NCBI GenBank assembly: GCA_037074705.1
Contig: CM073591.1
Location: forward strand, 37,986,587 to 38,050,586
Reading direction: 5' to 3'
DNA from: Zhengitettix transpicula
Taxonomy: Eukaryota > Arthropoda > Insecta > Orthoptera > Tetrigidae
DNA: 64,000 nt
Both the position numbers and the translations under genes were made by a program. This document shows positions 12,351 to 24,116 of this stretch, piece after piece (the first letter of the stretch is position 1; each line of letters opens with the position of its first letter). Below the pieces are notes generated by a model. The model did no database searches. It was not told where the DNA came from and saw only the letters and a program-made list of their open reading frames with translations.

Positions 12351-12828
12351 AGTGTAGCTGACCGGAGAATAATAGACAAAATTTGGTGATACAATAATTA
12401 CCAAGCAAGTTTCGCAGAAATGGTGTGTGGTATAAATTTTCTCACCTAATTTTGTATGTTTATTGGTCACTTCATTATATATTTTTATACTAATACAGAC
12501 GTTTATACATTTTATAAAACATAAAAATTGGAGAAACTAATGATTAATGAGGTTCATCAGTTTTAATGTCAGACACTTTATAATGCATTCGCAGTTGTCA
12601 TTTTAATACCTTCCACACCTTTCTCGTATATTTAGACTATTTAATTATGAAAAAATTTAAAAAGTTTAATTTACACATTCAATTACATTATAATCGAATT
12701 TTAAGAAATGCGTGAAAATTACTGAAAGTTGATTAATTTTTATCTCAGCAGAATACAAAGGCGATAAGATTTTTTCCCCCTTCTTCAACGACGACGAGTA
12801 ATGTTTTGGCAATACGCACATTAAAAAC

Positions 12829-13193
12829 AGAATTAAAAGCTTTAATTTAACGTCTGTTTTTAATTAATAAAAGCAATTGATGACCTTATACAGTTATATT
12901 TTTTATATTATGACGACGTTTCGATACCTTTTTGTATCTTCTCCAGGTATTTTTCTACAGAGAAGGTATCACAATTGATTAGTTTTAATTGTTTACTTTG
13001 TACATTTATACTATAAATCTAAACGATTGTAAATACCTGCTCTGCAAGTAAATACATGAAGATGATACAAAAAGGTATCGAAACGTCGTCATAATATAAA
13101 AAAATAAAAAGTGTCTGTATAAGGCCATCAATTGTTTTTATTAAAAACATAATTAATTTTGACCAGACGAATTTAAAATGGAGTACTGAAAGA
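12829..13193 (+). repeat. Fold-back element P1, copy 1 (Penelope-type ends)
   Basis: The element is itself a hairpin. The left half reads CCTTATACAG...ATTATGACGACGTTTCGATACC; the right half repeats it in reverse complement (GGTATCGAAACGTCGTCATAAT...CTGTATAAGGCCATCAATTG). The right half carries a stem GATAC/GTATC (13064-13068 with 13075-13079) directly before GAAAC (13080-13084) and GTC, the layout of a minimal hammerhead ribozyme, but the CTGANGA core is mutated (ATGAAGA). The left half on the minus strand has CTGGAGA, also mutated. No transposase or RT frame is present. Confidence 0.7.
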
Positions 13194-13212
13194 TAGATAG
13201 ATCGTAAAACAT

Positions 13213-13368
13213 ACTGCAGACTAAAGACATCAATAACAATCATTAAATTTATTTTTCTTCTCGTTAACACGTATTTTGTCTTCAATAAAATGTTCTAAGA
13301 GCATTCTGAAAATTCTTATTAATTTTTGAGATGTTCAGAGAAAAGAAAAAATATTAAATTGAAATAGT
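13213..13368 (+). repeat. Diverged direct repeat D1, copy 2
   Basis: Partner of 12,195-12,350. It lies immediately right of fold-back element P1 copy 1. Confidence 0.6.
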
Positions 13369-13708
13369 ATGGATTACAGGAAAAATTAATTACCAAAACA
13401 AATAATTACAAAAGGTTAAAACCGATCAATCAGAATGCATGATTTGGTTCAATTGACTCATGTGGAAGAAATTTTCAAAGCATTTCCAAAATTATCGTCC
13501 AAGTTTTATAAAATGGAAGTAAATATGTATGTAAATAAAATACGAGATAGCCCTCAAATATATTAAATAAATTATGGACCATGAATATATTATTTGCCTG
13601 ATAAAAGAAAACGACAAACGTATACAAAATCAGCCCGAAAAGAACATTAGCTACTGTATTTCATTAAACTAAGACAAACTTTACTGATTAGAAAACCATA
13701 TTCTTTGT

Positions 13709-14076
13709 ATCTTTCAGTACTTCATTTTAAATTCGTCTGGTCAAAAGTAATTATGTTTTTAATAAAAACAATTGATGACCTTATACAGACACTTTTTATC
13801 TTTTATATTATGACGACGTTTCGATACCTTTTTGTATGATCTTCAGGTATTTACCTGCAGAGCAGATATTTACAATCGTTTAGATTTATAGTATAACTGT
13901 ACAATGTAAACAATTAAAACTAATCAATTGTGATACCTTCTCTGTAGGTAAATACCAGAAGAAGATACTAAAAGGTTTCGAAACGTCGTCATAATATAAA
14001 AAATATAAATTGTCTGTATAAAGCCATCAATTCTTTTATTAATTGAAAACAGACGTTAAATTAAAGCTTTTAATTC
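13709..14076 (-). repeat. Fold-back element P1, copy 2 (inverted)
   Basis: Reverse complement of 12,829-13,193 over its full length: its left end ATCTTTCAGTAC...CGTCTGGTCAAAA matches the right end of copy 1, and its right end AACAGACGTTAAATTAAAGC matches the left end of copy 1. In the left half, read on the minus strand, the core CTGAAGA (13840-13846) is intact (position 7 of the hammerhead core is free), followed by a short stem, GAAAC (13822-13818) and GTC. The other half has a broken core (CAGAAGA). Confidence 0.75.
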
Positions 14077-15365
14077 CACAGAGACGTTAACTGCGACACC
14101 CAAGTCGGCAGCACTTTTGATGTGTAAGTTCTTAGTTTGGTGGTACTTTTGTTTTCGCTGCGTGTGAGATTCCACTCAATTCCTGTAGAATAATTGCTTA
14201 CATATCTCATCCCTTATTTGGTGTTTTTGTAACTGTACGCAAAATACTTTTAGGGGTGTTCTGTAATTGCTGTGGTAGCCTATGAGGCATCCCAAATGAG
14301 TCATTTGGCCGTTGATTAAGTCGCAGTGAGTAAATGCTGGCCAATAATTCATACCTCACGGGGGAAAGGGAATGGAAGGGAAGGTAGGGCTCTCTACCAC
14401 AGATGAAGGAAGGCCGCGGTCGGCAACGTCTGCGATTGACCGCAAGGCCAGAAATTAACAGTCCTCACACCTTCTCCATCTCTCTCGCACGGGCCAATGA
14501 ATACCTGATGAATTGGGAACGCTTCCCCATGGAAACATCAACCGAGCTCGGTTCTTCGCCATGCACCTTTGCGAGTTTGTCTTTCTTGTCTATTAAAGGA
14601 TACAGTAGATGACACCCTATGCCTTGTAACTGTGGCTCACGGTCCAACATAATGCCCAGGCGAATGCCTAATGGTTGTTCTAACCTAACTCGGACAGATC
14701 ACCACGGCGTGAGGTGCATGTGACGAATAGGATTTTTTGCCGTGAAGTAAGGTAACCCTGCATAATCATGAAAACGATCACATCAGAATTTAATACCATA
14801 TCAGTTTTGTGGAGTGTATTTATGCGCACAATTATTGGGTTTCGTTTTTATTTACACTGTGATTGCCAGAAATTCACATTATTATAAACTTCTACATCGG
14901 AGTTCTGTAGTGTCCGTTTTTCTCACATGTGTGGAAAAATCAATTATTCAAAGACAGAAATGTACAACAGATTTTAAAAATCAAATATTTCTTACAGTTA
15001 CTGATCGACCGGATTTGCAAGTATTATTCTTAAACTTGGTCAATCTTACGGAAATTCCCAATAGTTGTTTAAAGTACTGTTTTTACCATATGAAGATATT
15101 TTATTGTTAAATGATTCTGAAATTTTTCTGCTACAAAATAATAAGCTTCGACACGAAATTACTTAATGAATTATCGGATGATTTTTGTCTTTCAATATCC
15201 AGGTATCGAAATTGCATTGTCGTGTCTGCAGCATAGTTGTTTATAAACTGAAATATCTGTCTGTTCACATTATGCAAATCGACTCTCTCAGCTTTTGCGT
15301 CTCTATTGCTCTTAAAAATTTGAAATTTATGCTAAGCGTTGAATTGTTGCATATTTCAAAATAAA
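14077..15365. other. Unassigned stretch, partly GC-richer
   Basis: A less AT-rich block at 14,340-14,760 carries short overlapping ORFs on both strands without motifs. No RNA gene, no family F1 match beyond the short word AGGCGAATGC, and nothing else recognised. Confidence 0.4.
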
Positions 15366-15508
15366 AAGCAGGTCCGCAGACTCCTACATCTTCCTACCGT
15401 ATTCCTTCAAGGGGCCGACAAAAATACTGTGTAACTACACAACACGGTCACCTGTGCTATCGCCTACACCGTCATACATTCTTAAATTAAAACAGAGTCC
15501 CAGATTCT
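15366..15508 (+). repeat. Direct repeat D2, copy 1
   Basis: Nearly identical to 16,478-16,620 (a handful of substitutions over about 140 bp), sharing AGCAGGTCCGCAGACTCCTA, CTGTGTAACTACACAACACG and CACCGTCATACATTCTT. The flanks are unrelated, so this is a duplicated or transposed segment rather than part of a larger tandem copy. Confidence 0.9.
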
Positions 15509-16477
15509 ATGGCGTCTTGGACTCGTACGTCTTCGTGGGTCACGAATTCGCAGCTTTACTGTTAATCTCATAAAACCGTTATGCAGTTATTGTTTGTTTA
15601 CTGAATGCGTTCATCTGTTAATTTCTAACCGGCCGTTAAGCAGACCAATATAAACAGGCGGTTTTTTCTTTAATAAAAGTTACAGTTTGTCCCTCTAAAA
15701 ATAAAGTAAATATTATGAAAATTAATAAATTATTCAATGAAGTCAAAAAATTTGATAATTAATATGCTGTTGAATTCGAGAATGAAATAAAGAATAAAAA
15801 TAATTTCAACGTTTCTTTAAAAATTCATTACAATAAATGCTTATGTTTCTTGGCGCTAGATCAGGTCCAAAAAGTTTCTATTTAACTGCCAAAACTGTTA
15901 AAATTTAATCCTCTTTGCCAATTGAAGTGAAAGATGAGAAATGACTATAACTGAAATAAAACGTTCATTTCAATTTTATCGACAAATATTCGTCCAAATT
16001 CGGTAGTCTTGTTTTGTTTTTTTCGCAACAATGAGGTAACTGTTTCTGGTTGGGATATTAAGCAGAGGGTACGAACCGAACATTTGCGTGTCTGATGAAG
16101 AAATCATTCCGGAAGTGGTCTCGTGGGTATTGGCTTAGTCGCAGTACCGAGAGCTTAAAGAAGCAGCAACCACGACGGCCACATGCTAGTCGTCCGTTAG
16201 CGTTTCCAGCGAGATGGATGACCATGAAGCATGCATGACAGAGGAGGCAACTTTACGATCGGAAACGCTGGCCGGTTGTTGAGGAGGGCTGCTGGAATAT
16301 GCATGCTTGGCGCTGTACCACTTGCAGCAACAAATCTGCCCCTGCAATTGGCCGAGCTCGGTGTTAATATCGCATGAGGCGAGTTGTGGGCCTCACCTCT
16401 TCATTATCATACCACTCGCGAGAGAGAGGAGAGAGAGAGAGGGAGAGGGTGCAAATTAAATACTCCCGCTCGGCCGC
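15509..16477. other. Spacer between D2 copies
   Basis: AT-rich at 15,640-16,050, then a GC-richer block (16,060-16,440) ending in a GA-rich run at 16,421-16,448. No gene recognised. Confidence 0.4.
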
Positions 16478-16620
16478 AAAGCAGGTCCGCAGACTCCTAC
16501 ATCTTCCTACCGGATTCCTTCCAGGGGCCGACAAAACTACTGTGTAACTACACAACACGGTCTCCTGTTCCATCACCTACACCGTCATACATTCTTGAAT
16601 TAAAACCGAGTCCCAGAATT
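16478..16620 (+). repeat. Direct repeat D2, copy 2
   Basis: Second copy of the 143-bp segment at 15,366-15,508, same orientation, 1,112 bp downstream. Differences include CCGTATTCC versus CCGGATTCC and CACCTGTGC versus CTCCTGTTC. Confidence 0.9.
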
Positions 16621-17488
16621 ATTAAATAGTTTGAACGTTTCTACTATATAAAAGAGGCATTGAGGAAATAAGTATTGATCAGAGAAGTAGAAATGTTGAA
16701 ACCAACAATAACTAACAAAAGAAATACTTTGGCAGTGAAGAAACAGGAATTCAAAATTCACATGTATGGCGATAAATTCATAAATTTAATAAACAATAAT
16801 TTTTTAGTTTTCGTTTCATAGACAATCGTTTGTGACGAAACTTTGTAGAGCCTTTATTAAAAATATTCAAGGAATAATGTATTCAAACGGTATTTATAAC
16901 GGAGTGAGAGAAGTAGGCTATATGTAATAGGCCTGTCCTTTGATTCCAGATATAATATTTCTTGAGAGTCTTTGCCAACTAGCATCTAAAAATTTCGGAT
17001 TTATCAGGTAAAATATAATTTCTATTACATTGACCTGGTATTTTGCGTTTACCAAATTTATTGGTTCAATATTAAATTTCTAAACAAGTAACTTGAATAA
17101 AAGTATTATTAGTGGTTTTAAATAAGGACTTAATATAATATTTAAAATATAATAATTAGACAAGACAGCCAAGTGATAGACAAAATTAATTAATTATATT
17201 TTATCTGGCATATTATCTAATTTTTATATTTTAAAACAGACGTTTTATATTTTCAATTAAATAATAAAAATATTAAACGGTTTCCTTTACTCCCGTGCAA
17301 CAAAAAAGGCTGTATTAAATGCAGATACTGTTCATCTCAAGAGTCTTAACTTTGCTTCTTTATTCGTTCATATATATTTAGTTCAAATATCAGTTTTTTC
17401 TGTCCCTTAAAAGTTCTTTTTTTTCTTCATAGAAACAGTTTCAATCTTTCTGTAGTTCTTCCGCTTGAACCTGATTAAAGAGAGATAC

Positions 17489-17864
17489 TCATTTTACGGT
17501 TTATTTATGTTACGGGTACAATTGTAATTTTTAACATATTTTTCCAAAAACCGTCGTAATTATTTCTCGTTTTCTGTTTCAGGACATTGTTATTAGATTT
17601 AATTGACGGGTTAGTAGAAGAAAATAGGTGATCAGTGAGTACTAACTATATATGTAATTAATTAGTTGATGATACGTAAATCCTTCATTTTGCGGTTTAT
17701 TTGTATTACGGGTACAATTGTAATTTTTAACATATTTTTCCTAAAACCGTCGTAATTATTTCTCGTTTTCTGTTTCAGGACATTGTTATTAGACTTAATT
17801 GACGGGTTGTAGAAGAAAATAGGTGATCAGTGTAATTAATTAGTTGATGATACGTAAATCCTTC
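17489..17864 (+). repeat. Tandem duplication of a ~196-bp unit
   Basis: Unit 1 is 17489-17684 and unit 2 is 17685 to about 17864. Both contain GGTACAATTGTAATTTTTAA, AACCGTCGTAATTATTTCTC, TTTCAGGACATTGTTATTAG and TTAGTTGATGATACGTAAAT. Unit 2 has lost about 17 bp after GATCAGTG. The few substitutions imply a recent event. The TTTCAG/GACATTG sequence resembles a splice acceptor, but no exon frame follows. Confidence 0.95.
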
Positions 17865-18549
17865 CGACAGTACCAGTGTTGTTGGTGAACCCTGAAGGAA
17901 AAATTGTGTGAAAAAAGAGTGAATATACAAAGAATATGAAATAAAATAAAAGATCATATCAGATATCCGCACAATAACAGTGAAAAATAAAATATTTAAA
18001 ATATTGAATAGAATTGAAGAAGATGGTAGTAGGAATGAGAATGAGTCCTGCAAGTGAAGAGTCGACATTTTGAAAATTTTTTTTTATGAAATTCAGTATT
18101 TAAATATTTCTTATAACTAATGTCAGAATTCATCCACTTTTTTCAGTTCACTTCCCCCTTTTTATGCAATATTACGATTAATAAGGCATTAAGAAATTTC
18201 AGAGTGGACGAGCCTATCTTTTAATTCCTAAATCGTCGTCATAATTTTTTCAGTTAAAAAAAAATCATACTATCAAATTCCACGGAGGTATACGAGACAA
18301 AATGTTACATGAGCAGATAGCAGTTTGGAAAATATATAAAAAGAAGAGTGTCGTACGTTGTGTGACCAGAAAATGGAGGTTGAAACTGTATGAAGGATGT
18401 CTTACAGAGTTCGCGGTAGTGAGTAATACAAGACTCGTATGGTTGACTCACTCACGTATATTCATATATAATGGATCAATGGCAAAGTCCCACGACGAAC
18501 TTATCTGTTTGCCAATCTCCTTTTATAATAGCAGTGAACTATAATTAGC
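17865..18549. other. Unassigned AT-rich stretch
   Basis: No gene, RNA or repeat recognised; only short unsupported ORFs. Confidence 0.5.
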
Positions 18550-18790
18550 CTTATCGAAGTGATCGACGTTTCGACGTCCCGAGCACCTGTTATCGGCGAA
18601 GGCGTCAGCCATATTGGAGTGGAGAGTTGCGTCGGATGGAGGCGCCAAGGAATAAGGTGTGAGTGGGTGAGAGGGGGGCCGGGGGTGGTTATAGCCGCGA
18701 CAATTGTCCTGTTTAGAGCGTGTTCCATTGTTACGACCCCGTTACTGCACGCAGCTATACAGATGATTACGTCGGAAAATTAGAACTTTA
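18550..18790. promoter_or_regulatory. GC-rich island with palindromic Sox-type sites
   Basis: CpG-rich block containing the 10-bp palindrome GACAATTGTC (18699-18708) and CCATTGT (18725-18731), both containing the ACAAT/ATTGT core that Sox HMG boxes bind. Short frames on both strands show no domain. A regulatory role is inference. Confidence 0.2.
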
Positions 18791-20939
18791 TAGAAACGTT
18801 AATGTACCGTTTTCCAACGGAGGTGGAAGGGAGACAAGAAGAGCTTCAACCCTTCCTTTCCTCCGCATTGCCTTCAACCCTTCTAGAATAATTACATTTT
18901 CCTTTCCGGCAAATTACAAATAATTAAGATTCATTCAATGACGAAGATCTAATTAGTAATGTAAACAGAATTTATTTGATGGCAAAGGATGTTTAAAAGA
19001 AAAAAGTGAGCGGGGGGGTGGGTTGGTACCGTTTAGCCGTGTAGGAAAGGAGAGTGGTGGAACGGAGAGAGGGTGGGGGTGGGATACAATGGCAATGCAT
19101 GAGCACGTGGGGGAGGGGGAGGCAAGGGTAACGTTGGAGAAAATGAGTAGAAGAGGCAGGGAAGGGGAGGGGGTTGAATTGGATTTCACGTGGAAAATGT
19201 GTTAGTAGTTATGTGCGGTTGGCTTGGGAAGGGTTTCCGAAAACAGAAGCCGGGGCACGCACAGCGCCGTTGTATTAAGGGCTGATTCACTTTCAAGAAT
19301 TAAGTTTTGCGGGGAGATGACTTCCAGCAATGAGCCTCCAGCAAGCAGAAGTAGCGGGGCCTTGCAAACAAGAGCCATCATGTCGAACACCTATACGCAG
19401 CTTACTCCGGAGCTACGACATCCACGTATAACTTCCTTCCCATTAGCATCCGGATTCTTAAATGAAAAATCAGTATTGAATATTACTGACACGTCACAAC
19501 AGCTGTCTGCTCCATATGCGTCAATATATAATGAAACAATGTGTGTGTATTGCATACAACCGTGGTAAAATTGTTGACATTTGATGTCCAGCTGAACGAA
19601 GTAATCATTGTGTGTCTATTAGCAAACGAATAAACCACACTGAACAACACCATGTTTACAAACCAACAAGCATATTGTTTCATCACTCTAAGAGTAAAAT
19701 CAATGTAAAGAATTTATCGACATCACCAAGGCCATTATATGTCACGATTAACGTGTTGTGATCTGGAAAGATATAGTAAATGCAGTAATTTAACAGCAAA
19801 ACTATTAAACTGATCCAAAATTTTTCATTGAATTACATATTCTGATTATCATATCTGAAAATTAAAAATCCGTTCATTAGAATAGACAATTGTGATGCTT
19901 GTATTGAATACCGTAATCGTATAATTGTTTTTTAGCTGTTACTTTCTTTATGATAATCAAAAATCATCATCTATCCAAAGATTAACAAATTTCTGTTTTA
20001 TTAGGCAGTTGAGAGTTGGATCTGTGCAATATTAAGCCACACACGTTTTATACTTTAAACAGATTTTTTTTAAAAAATTACGAGTCAATAAAACTTTCAA
20101 CACCTCACAAAAGTAGTCAAAGAAATTATTTGTAAGTATTTTATGTGACATTTCTGACAGCTCCAATTTAAAAATATAAGGTTCAAATATCGTAACATCA
20201 AAGCGAAAGGCCTACTTACTTTTGAGAAAAACGAAGTCCTCCTGAAATAAAACGAACTTTACCATTTAAATGAATTTGTTACACATATCAGTAGTCAACT
20301 GAATTAAATAAGCGTTTGTAGTCGAAATGCGAGTTCTAAACGATGGGCAGGAATATTTGCAGTCCGAGAGTTCTTATTGCCGTTGAAAGTGTCTTTTGAC
20401 TTTTTCGTCACTCGAGGGAGAAATATCAACAGACATTTTTGTATGAGTACATAAAATATTTTCTAATGAATAGCCTCCGAATCTTTGATGTAGAAAATTT
20501 GTTAAGTCAACTTTTAGTAAGCAATTTATTCCCCCAACATCTGTCACATAACTCAACATCGCTTCTGGGCCGCCACAGATCTGGAGATTTGTGGTCACCG
20601 ATTATTTGAAGCGATTGGTTTTTGTCCATTTTATTTCTCAGCTAAGAAAGACTTTGCTCTTCATGGTAACAACGATAATAATTCATCTTTGAAAATTACT
20701 TCATTTCATTATAAAAATTGTAAAGAGGGATTAGTGGACGTTTCTGGACACTTGTACTTAGATCATCATGGACTAATATTTAATTTTTTCCTAACTTTGG
20801 GCCATGACCATACAAGAATCCAACATTTTTTCTTGCCTCCTTGCATCCTTCCTGATCAGCTTCCAAGAGTAACCAAGATGCAGATGGGTTCGCAGTTTTT
20901 CATTTCTGACGCTGGTGTCCATGACTGACTCAGAAAAGT
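18791..20939. other. Unassigned stretch
   Basis: It contains a G-rich/GA-rich run at 19,005-19,175 that yields spurious frames, a 114-codon plus-strand frame at 19,224-19,568 without motifs, and AT-rich DNA. Nothing recognisable. Confidence 0.4.
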
Positions 20940-21300
20940 AATGATGTTTCAGAAGACTGTCGCGTTATTCTAAGAAAGGGGGATGGATGGAGTAAACCGA
21001 ACCCAAGAGTGAGGATAGATTAACTTGTGTGTTATGAGAGTAGTTTCGGGGCTGGTATAATTCCGGTTGATAATCGGGCGAGAGAAGAAACGAGGTGGAT
21101 TGTTGCGACAATGAGTGAGTCTTACAGTCTAACGGACCGGAGACGAGTTAGCAAGTGGCATTAGCATAGCATTTACAAGGCAAATTCCCGATGCGGACAT
21201 GTGAGGATCCTCGGGCTGATAGCATTATTCTAAGCTTATTGGGCGGCAGGAGGTGAAGACCCTCTAATTAACTGGCGGAAGTGCGGTCAGGTGAAGGCAC
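20940..21300. promoter_or_regulatory. GC-rich island with inverted Sox-type pair
   Basis: ATTGTTGCGACAAT (21099-21112) is an inverted pair of ATTGT/ACAAT words separated by four bases. It lies in a GC-richer block with no coding signature. Candidate conserved non-coding element; inference only. Confidence 0.2.
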
Positions 21301-22172
21301 ATGTACGTACATCGCATTTATCAACCCTTCCCTTCTTCTGCGATCACAATGGTTGCTGGTATCCATTGCAGCTGCGATGCAATCGCTGTATGCTAATTAG
21401 ACTCTCAGCACCAAGACCAGGTCGCACAACTTCCTCATTTTTGCCATTAGAAACTCAATATATATTTTCAAACACTTAATCATCTAGCAACTACCCACAA
21501 TCACTCAAAACTGCACTAATCATAATCGTAGATTACATTAGATCACGTCTCACATATTAACCAATATTGAATAAATATTTCATGATTAAGCACCTTATAT
21601 AATAACTTGAAATGCGAAAAGAATTAAATTTATTATCTAAAAGTAACACAGGCGAAAGAATTCTGAAATATAAGCTAATTGGCAATTTTAGGAAACCAAA
21701 CCTTAAAAGCTTATAATTTTCATCTCTACATAAACGAATGTAAAAGCTTATTGGCACCGGTATTCTCCTCTTAAAAATATCTATCGGAATTATACAAACC
21801 CCAAAGTTACCCTCGAAACATAAAACTTAAAAAATTTCAATAAAAATACAAAGAAAATAATTAGCACACTTTATTCTGAAGTACATTCATATATAGAGGC
21901 ATTTTACTGAATAAAATACTAAAACTACTTGTTATATACTACACCCAACTTGTTGGCGCCAAATACCCGACTAAACGACCGTATCTAGGTTTCCTCAAAT
22001 CATTCAGCGAAATGTTGAATAAAGTTCTAACACTAGGGCCGAATTCATCTCCTTTTAAAAACAATAATGATTTTGCTTCAACATATTTATTTTTGAAAAT
22101 AATATTTTTGCGGTAAGAACGAACCTATGTATGTATGTATGTGATTCTCTCTTTCAAACATTCACCTATAAG
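21301..22172. other. Unassigned AT-rich stretch
   Basis: No gene, RNA or repeat recognised. Confidence 0.5.
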
Positions 22173-22205
22173 TGTTGTTGTTGTTGTGGTGGTGGTGGTG
22201 GTGTT
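22173..22205. repeat. (GTT)n(GTG)n trinucleotide tract, LINE tail
   Basis: A run of GTT then GGT triplets. On the minus strand it is (ACC)n(AAC)n directly after the C-terminal end of a decayed LINE, which suits a simple-repeat 3' tail of that element. Confidence 0.8.
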
Positions 22206-22525
22206 AGTCAGTCCAAAGACTGGTTTGATGCAGCTCTCCTTGCTAAATCTATCCTGTGTAAAATTATTAATCCTTGCACAAGTATTGCAGCCCACATCCG
22301 CCATAATTTCCCTACCATCTTGATCTGCCTTTTCTATTTTTCCCCTACACACTTCCCTTTATTACTAATTTAACGAGCTCTTCGTGCCTCAAAACGTGAA
22401 TTATTAGGCCCATCCAATCTTTTAGTAATTGTCCGCCATAATGCATTCTCTTCACCCATTCTATTCTAGACTTCCTGATTTGTGATTAGATCTACCAATC
22501 TGACTTTCAGAAATCAGAAAAGAGC
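22206..22525 (-). pseudogene. Decayed C-terminal end of a LINE endonuclease/reverse transcriptase
   Basis: Minus-strand conceptual pieces match the well-known C-terminal tail of arthropod non-LTR retrotransposon polyproteins. In order they read LITNQEV, a stop, NRMGEENALWRTITKR; then, after a frame change, HVLRHEELVKLVIKGSV, a stop, GKNRKGR; then, after another frame change, MADVGCNTCARINNFTQDR. The usual family tail has the order ITNEEVL...NR.GE...LW.TI.KRR..W.GH.LRHE..V....EG...G...RGRP...DVGC....L..DR. At least two stops and two frameshifts make it a pseudogene. The element is 5'-truncated; no RT palm motifs lie upstream, and a trinucleotide tail follows. Clade assignment (RTE- or CR1-like) is uncertain. 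Confidence 0.8.
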
Positions 22526-24047
22526 ACATTTCAAATTCTTATATTGGTTTTTGTTCTACACTTCAGTTTGTCCAAATTTCGCTTCGACACAACATAAAAT
22601 TGTTAAATGTTCTAATTTTCTGCTTTGTTATTTGGCAAAATTTATTATTCGGATATATTTTTCTTATCTATAAAACATGGAGAAGGGATGCTAGTGAATA
22701 TTCGAATTTGTAAGATAATCTTAAAGTGCATTGTAACGGAAGTATCTATTTCCCATATACGTGTCCGAAACAATGGTGTTGAGATTTTTGCATTCTGGAA
22801 GGGACGCTCAATATTTATGACGCCGTTTTCAAAGACAGAAAACTGGATGATTTGGACTGAAGAACCATTAAATAATATTTAACTCAAGAGCGGAATAATT
22901 TTTTTTAATAAAAGCTCATCTGTAAAGACAACGAGAGCGAAAAAATTATGCTACAGAGAGAAAGCCCAATATTTACTATTTTTCTACCAATATATTAAAA
23001 TAACTATAGCATCTGCGATTTATATGCATATATTTTGTAATAAATACGAGAGGAATATGTCTAGATTTACTTCTTGAAGAAGCTCTGTACTAAAAACATT
23101 TTAATTTTGATGACCCAATTATAAGAAATCGTAGAATGCTGAATCATCAGTACAAAGTAAATATTAGAATATGAATGTTAATAACAACCAAACATCTTTT
23201 TTAATGTGTGGAAAAGAATAATTTGTCTCACAATATAAATCCACCTCTTCCATGGCGGTCTCTTAACTTAATTAGGACAATTTGTTGCACCAGGAGTCTG
23301 CTCATTTATGATGTATTAGAATACGTTATTAAAGAGTGTTTTACGGACAAGTGTTCTCCACACATTACGTTTCACTGCACCCTATTTCGTCGCCTCCGAA
23401 GTTTATGACGATCCACAATTTTAACCCTGGCGATGTCCATAAAAATATTGCTGATGGGCTGTGAAGGGGGTCGGTGGTACCTTGTGGTGTCCCCCCCCCC
23501 TTCCACATCACAGCGACTTATCACATCAAATCACCGTGCCGGTGTATGTGTATGCAAATGCGAATGCCGATGTGTAGCTACCTGTTATGTTAAGGGGAAG
23601 AGGATGGACGACCCATCTCTTCCGGAAGGACTCTAACAACACACACACAGTCACAAAAACGAGGTATGTGTGAGTGTGGGCGAAATATTAGGGCGGCCAT
23701 GAAATTAGTCCGGCTGTGAACACACGGTGATAACGACGCTTACCCGACATCAATTAGTTATCCCTAACTCCATCATTTGTCTGGTCCCTTGCTGCTTCTG
23801 ATAGATGATCTGGCCAACTTGAAGTCTCTTCAAGGGCAGGGGGAGGTCGGAAAAATGTCTCTGACAGCGTGTACAAACACACGGCAAGGCGTTTAATCTG
23901 ATTTATAGGAAGGACGCCCGATCGGGTCATGGCTTCCCACGCCACCTATACACGAGCAAGCAACACCACACCAAGCAACGATTAGGTTAATCACATGATT
24001 CTAACTATTAGTCAAGCCATTTTCCTCTAATACTTCTGAATATGTCC

Positions 24048-24052
<5 letters not shown>
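22526..24052. other. Unassigned stretch with a GC-richer block at 23.4-24.0 kb
   Basis: No gene recognised. The block at 23,400-23,990 has a C10 run (about 23,491-23,500), an ATGCAAAT octamer word (23552-23559) and CA/GT-rich sequence. It may be regulatory, but nothing decides this. Confidence 0.35.

Positions 24053-24111
<59 letters not shown>
24053..24111. repeat. (AT)n microsatellite
   Basis: About 29 AT units with one CA interruption in the middle (ATACATAT). Confidence 0.95.

Positions 24112-24116
<5 letters not shown>

Noticed and set aside
14340..14760. Possible additional copy of family F1
   Set aside because: Only a ten-base word (AGGCGAATGC) is shared; the family order of words is missing.
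17570..17590. Splice acceptor followed by an exon (TTTCAG/GACATTG)
   Set aside because: No open frame or donor follows, and the sequence is simply duplicated in the tandem unit.
19224..19568. 114-codon ORF
   Set aside because: No motif; it lies next to a G-rich run that suppresses stops and overlaps frames on the other strand.
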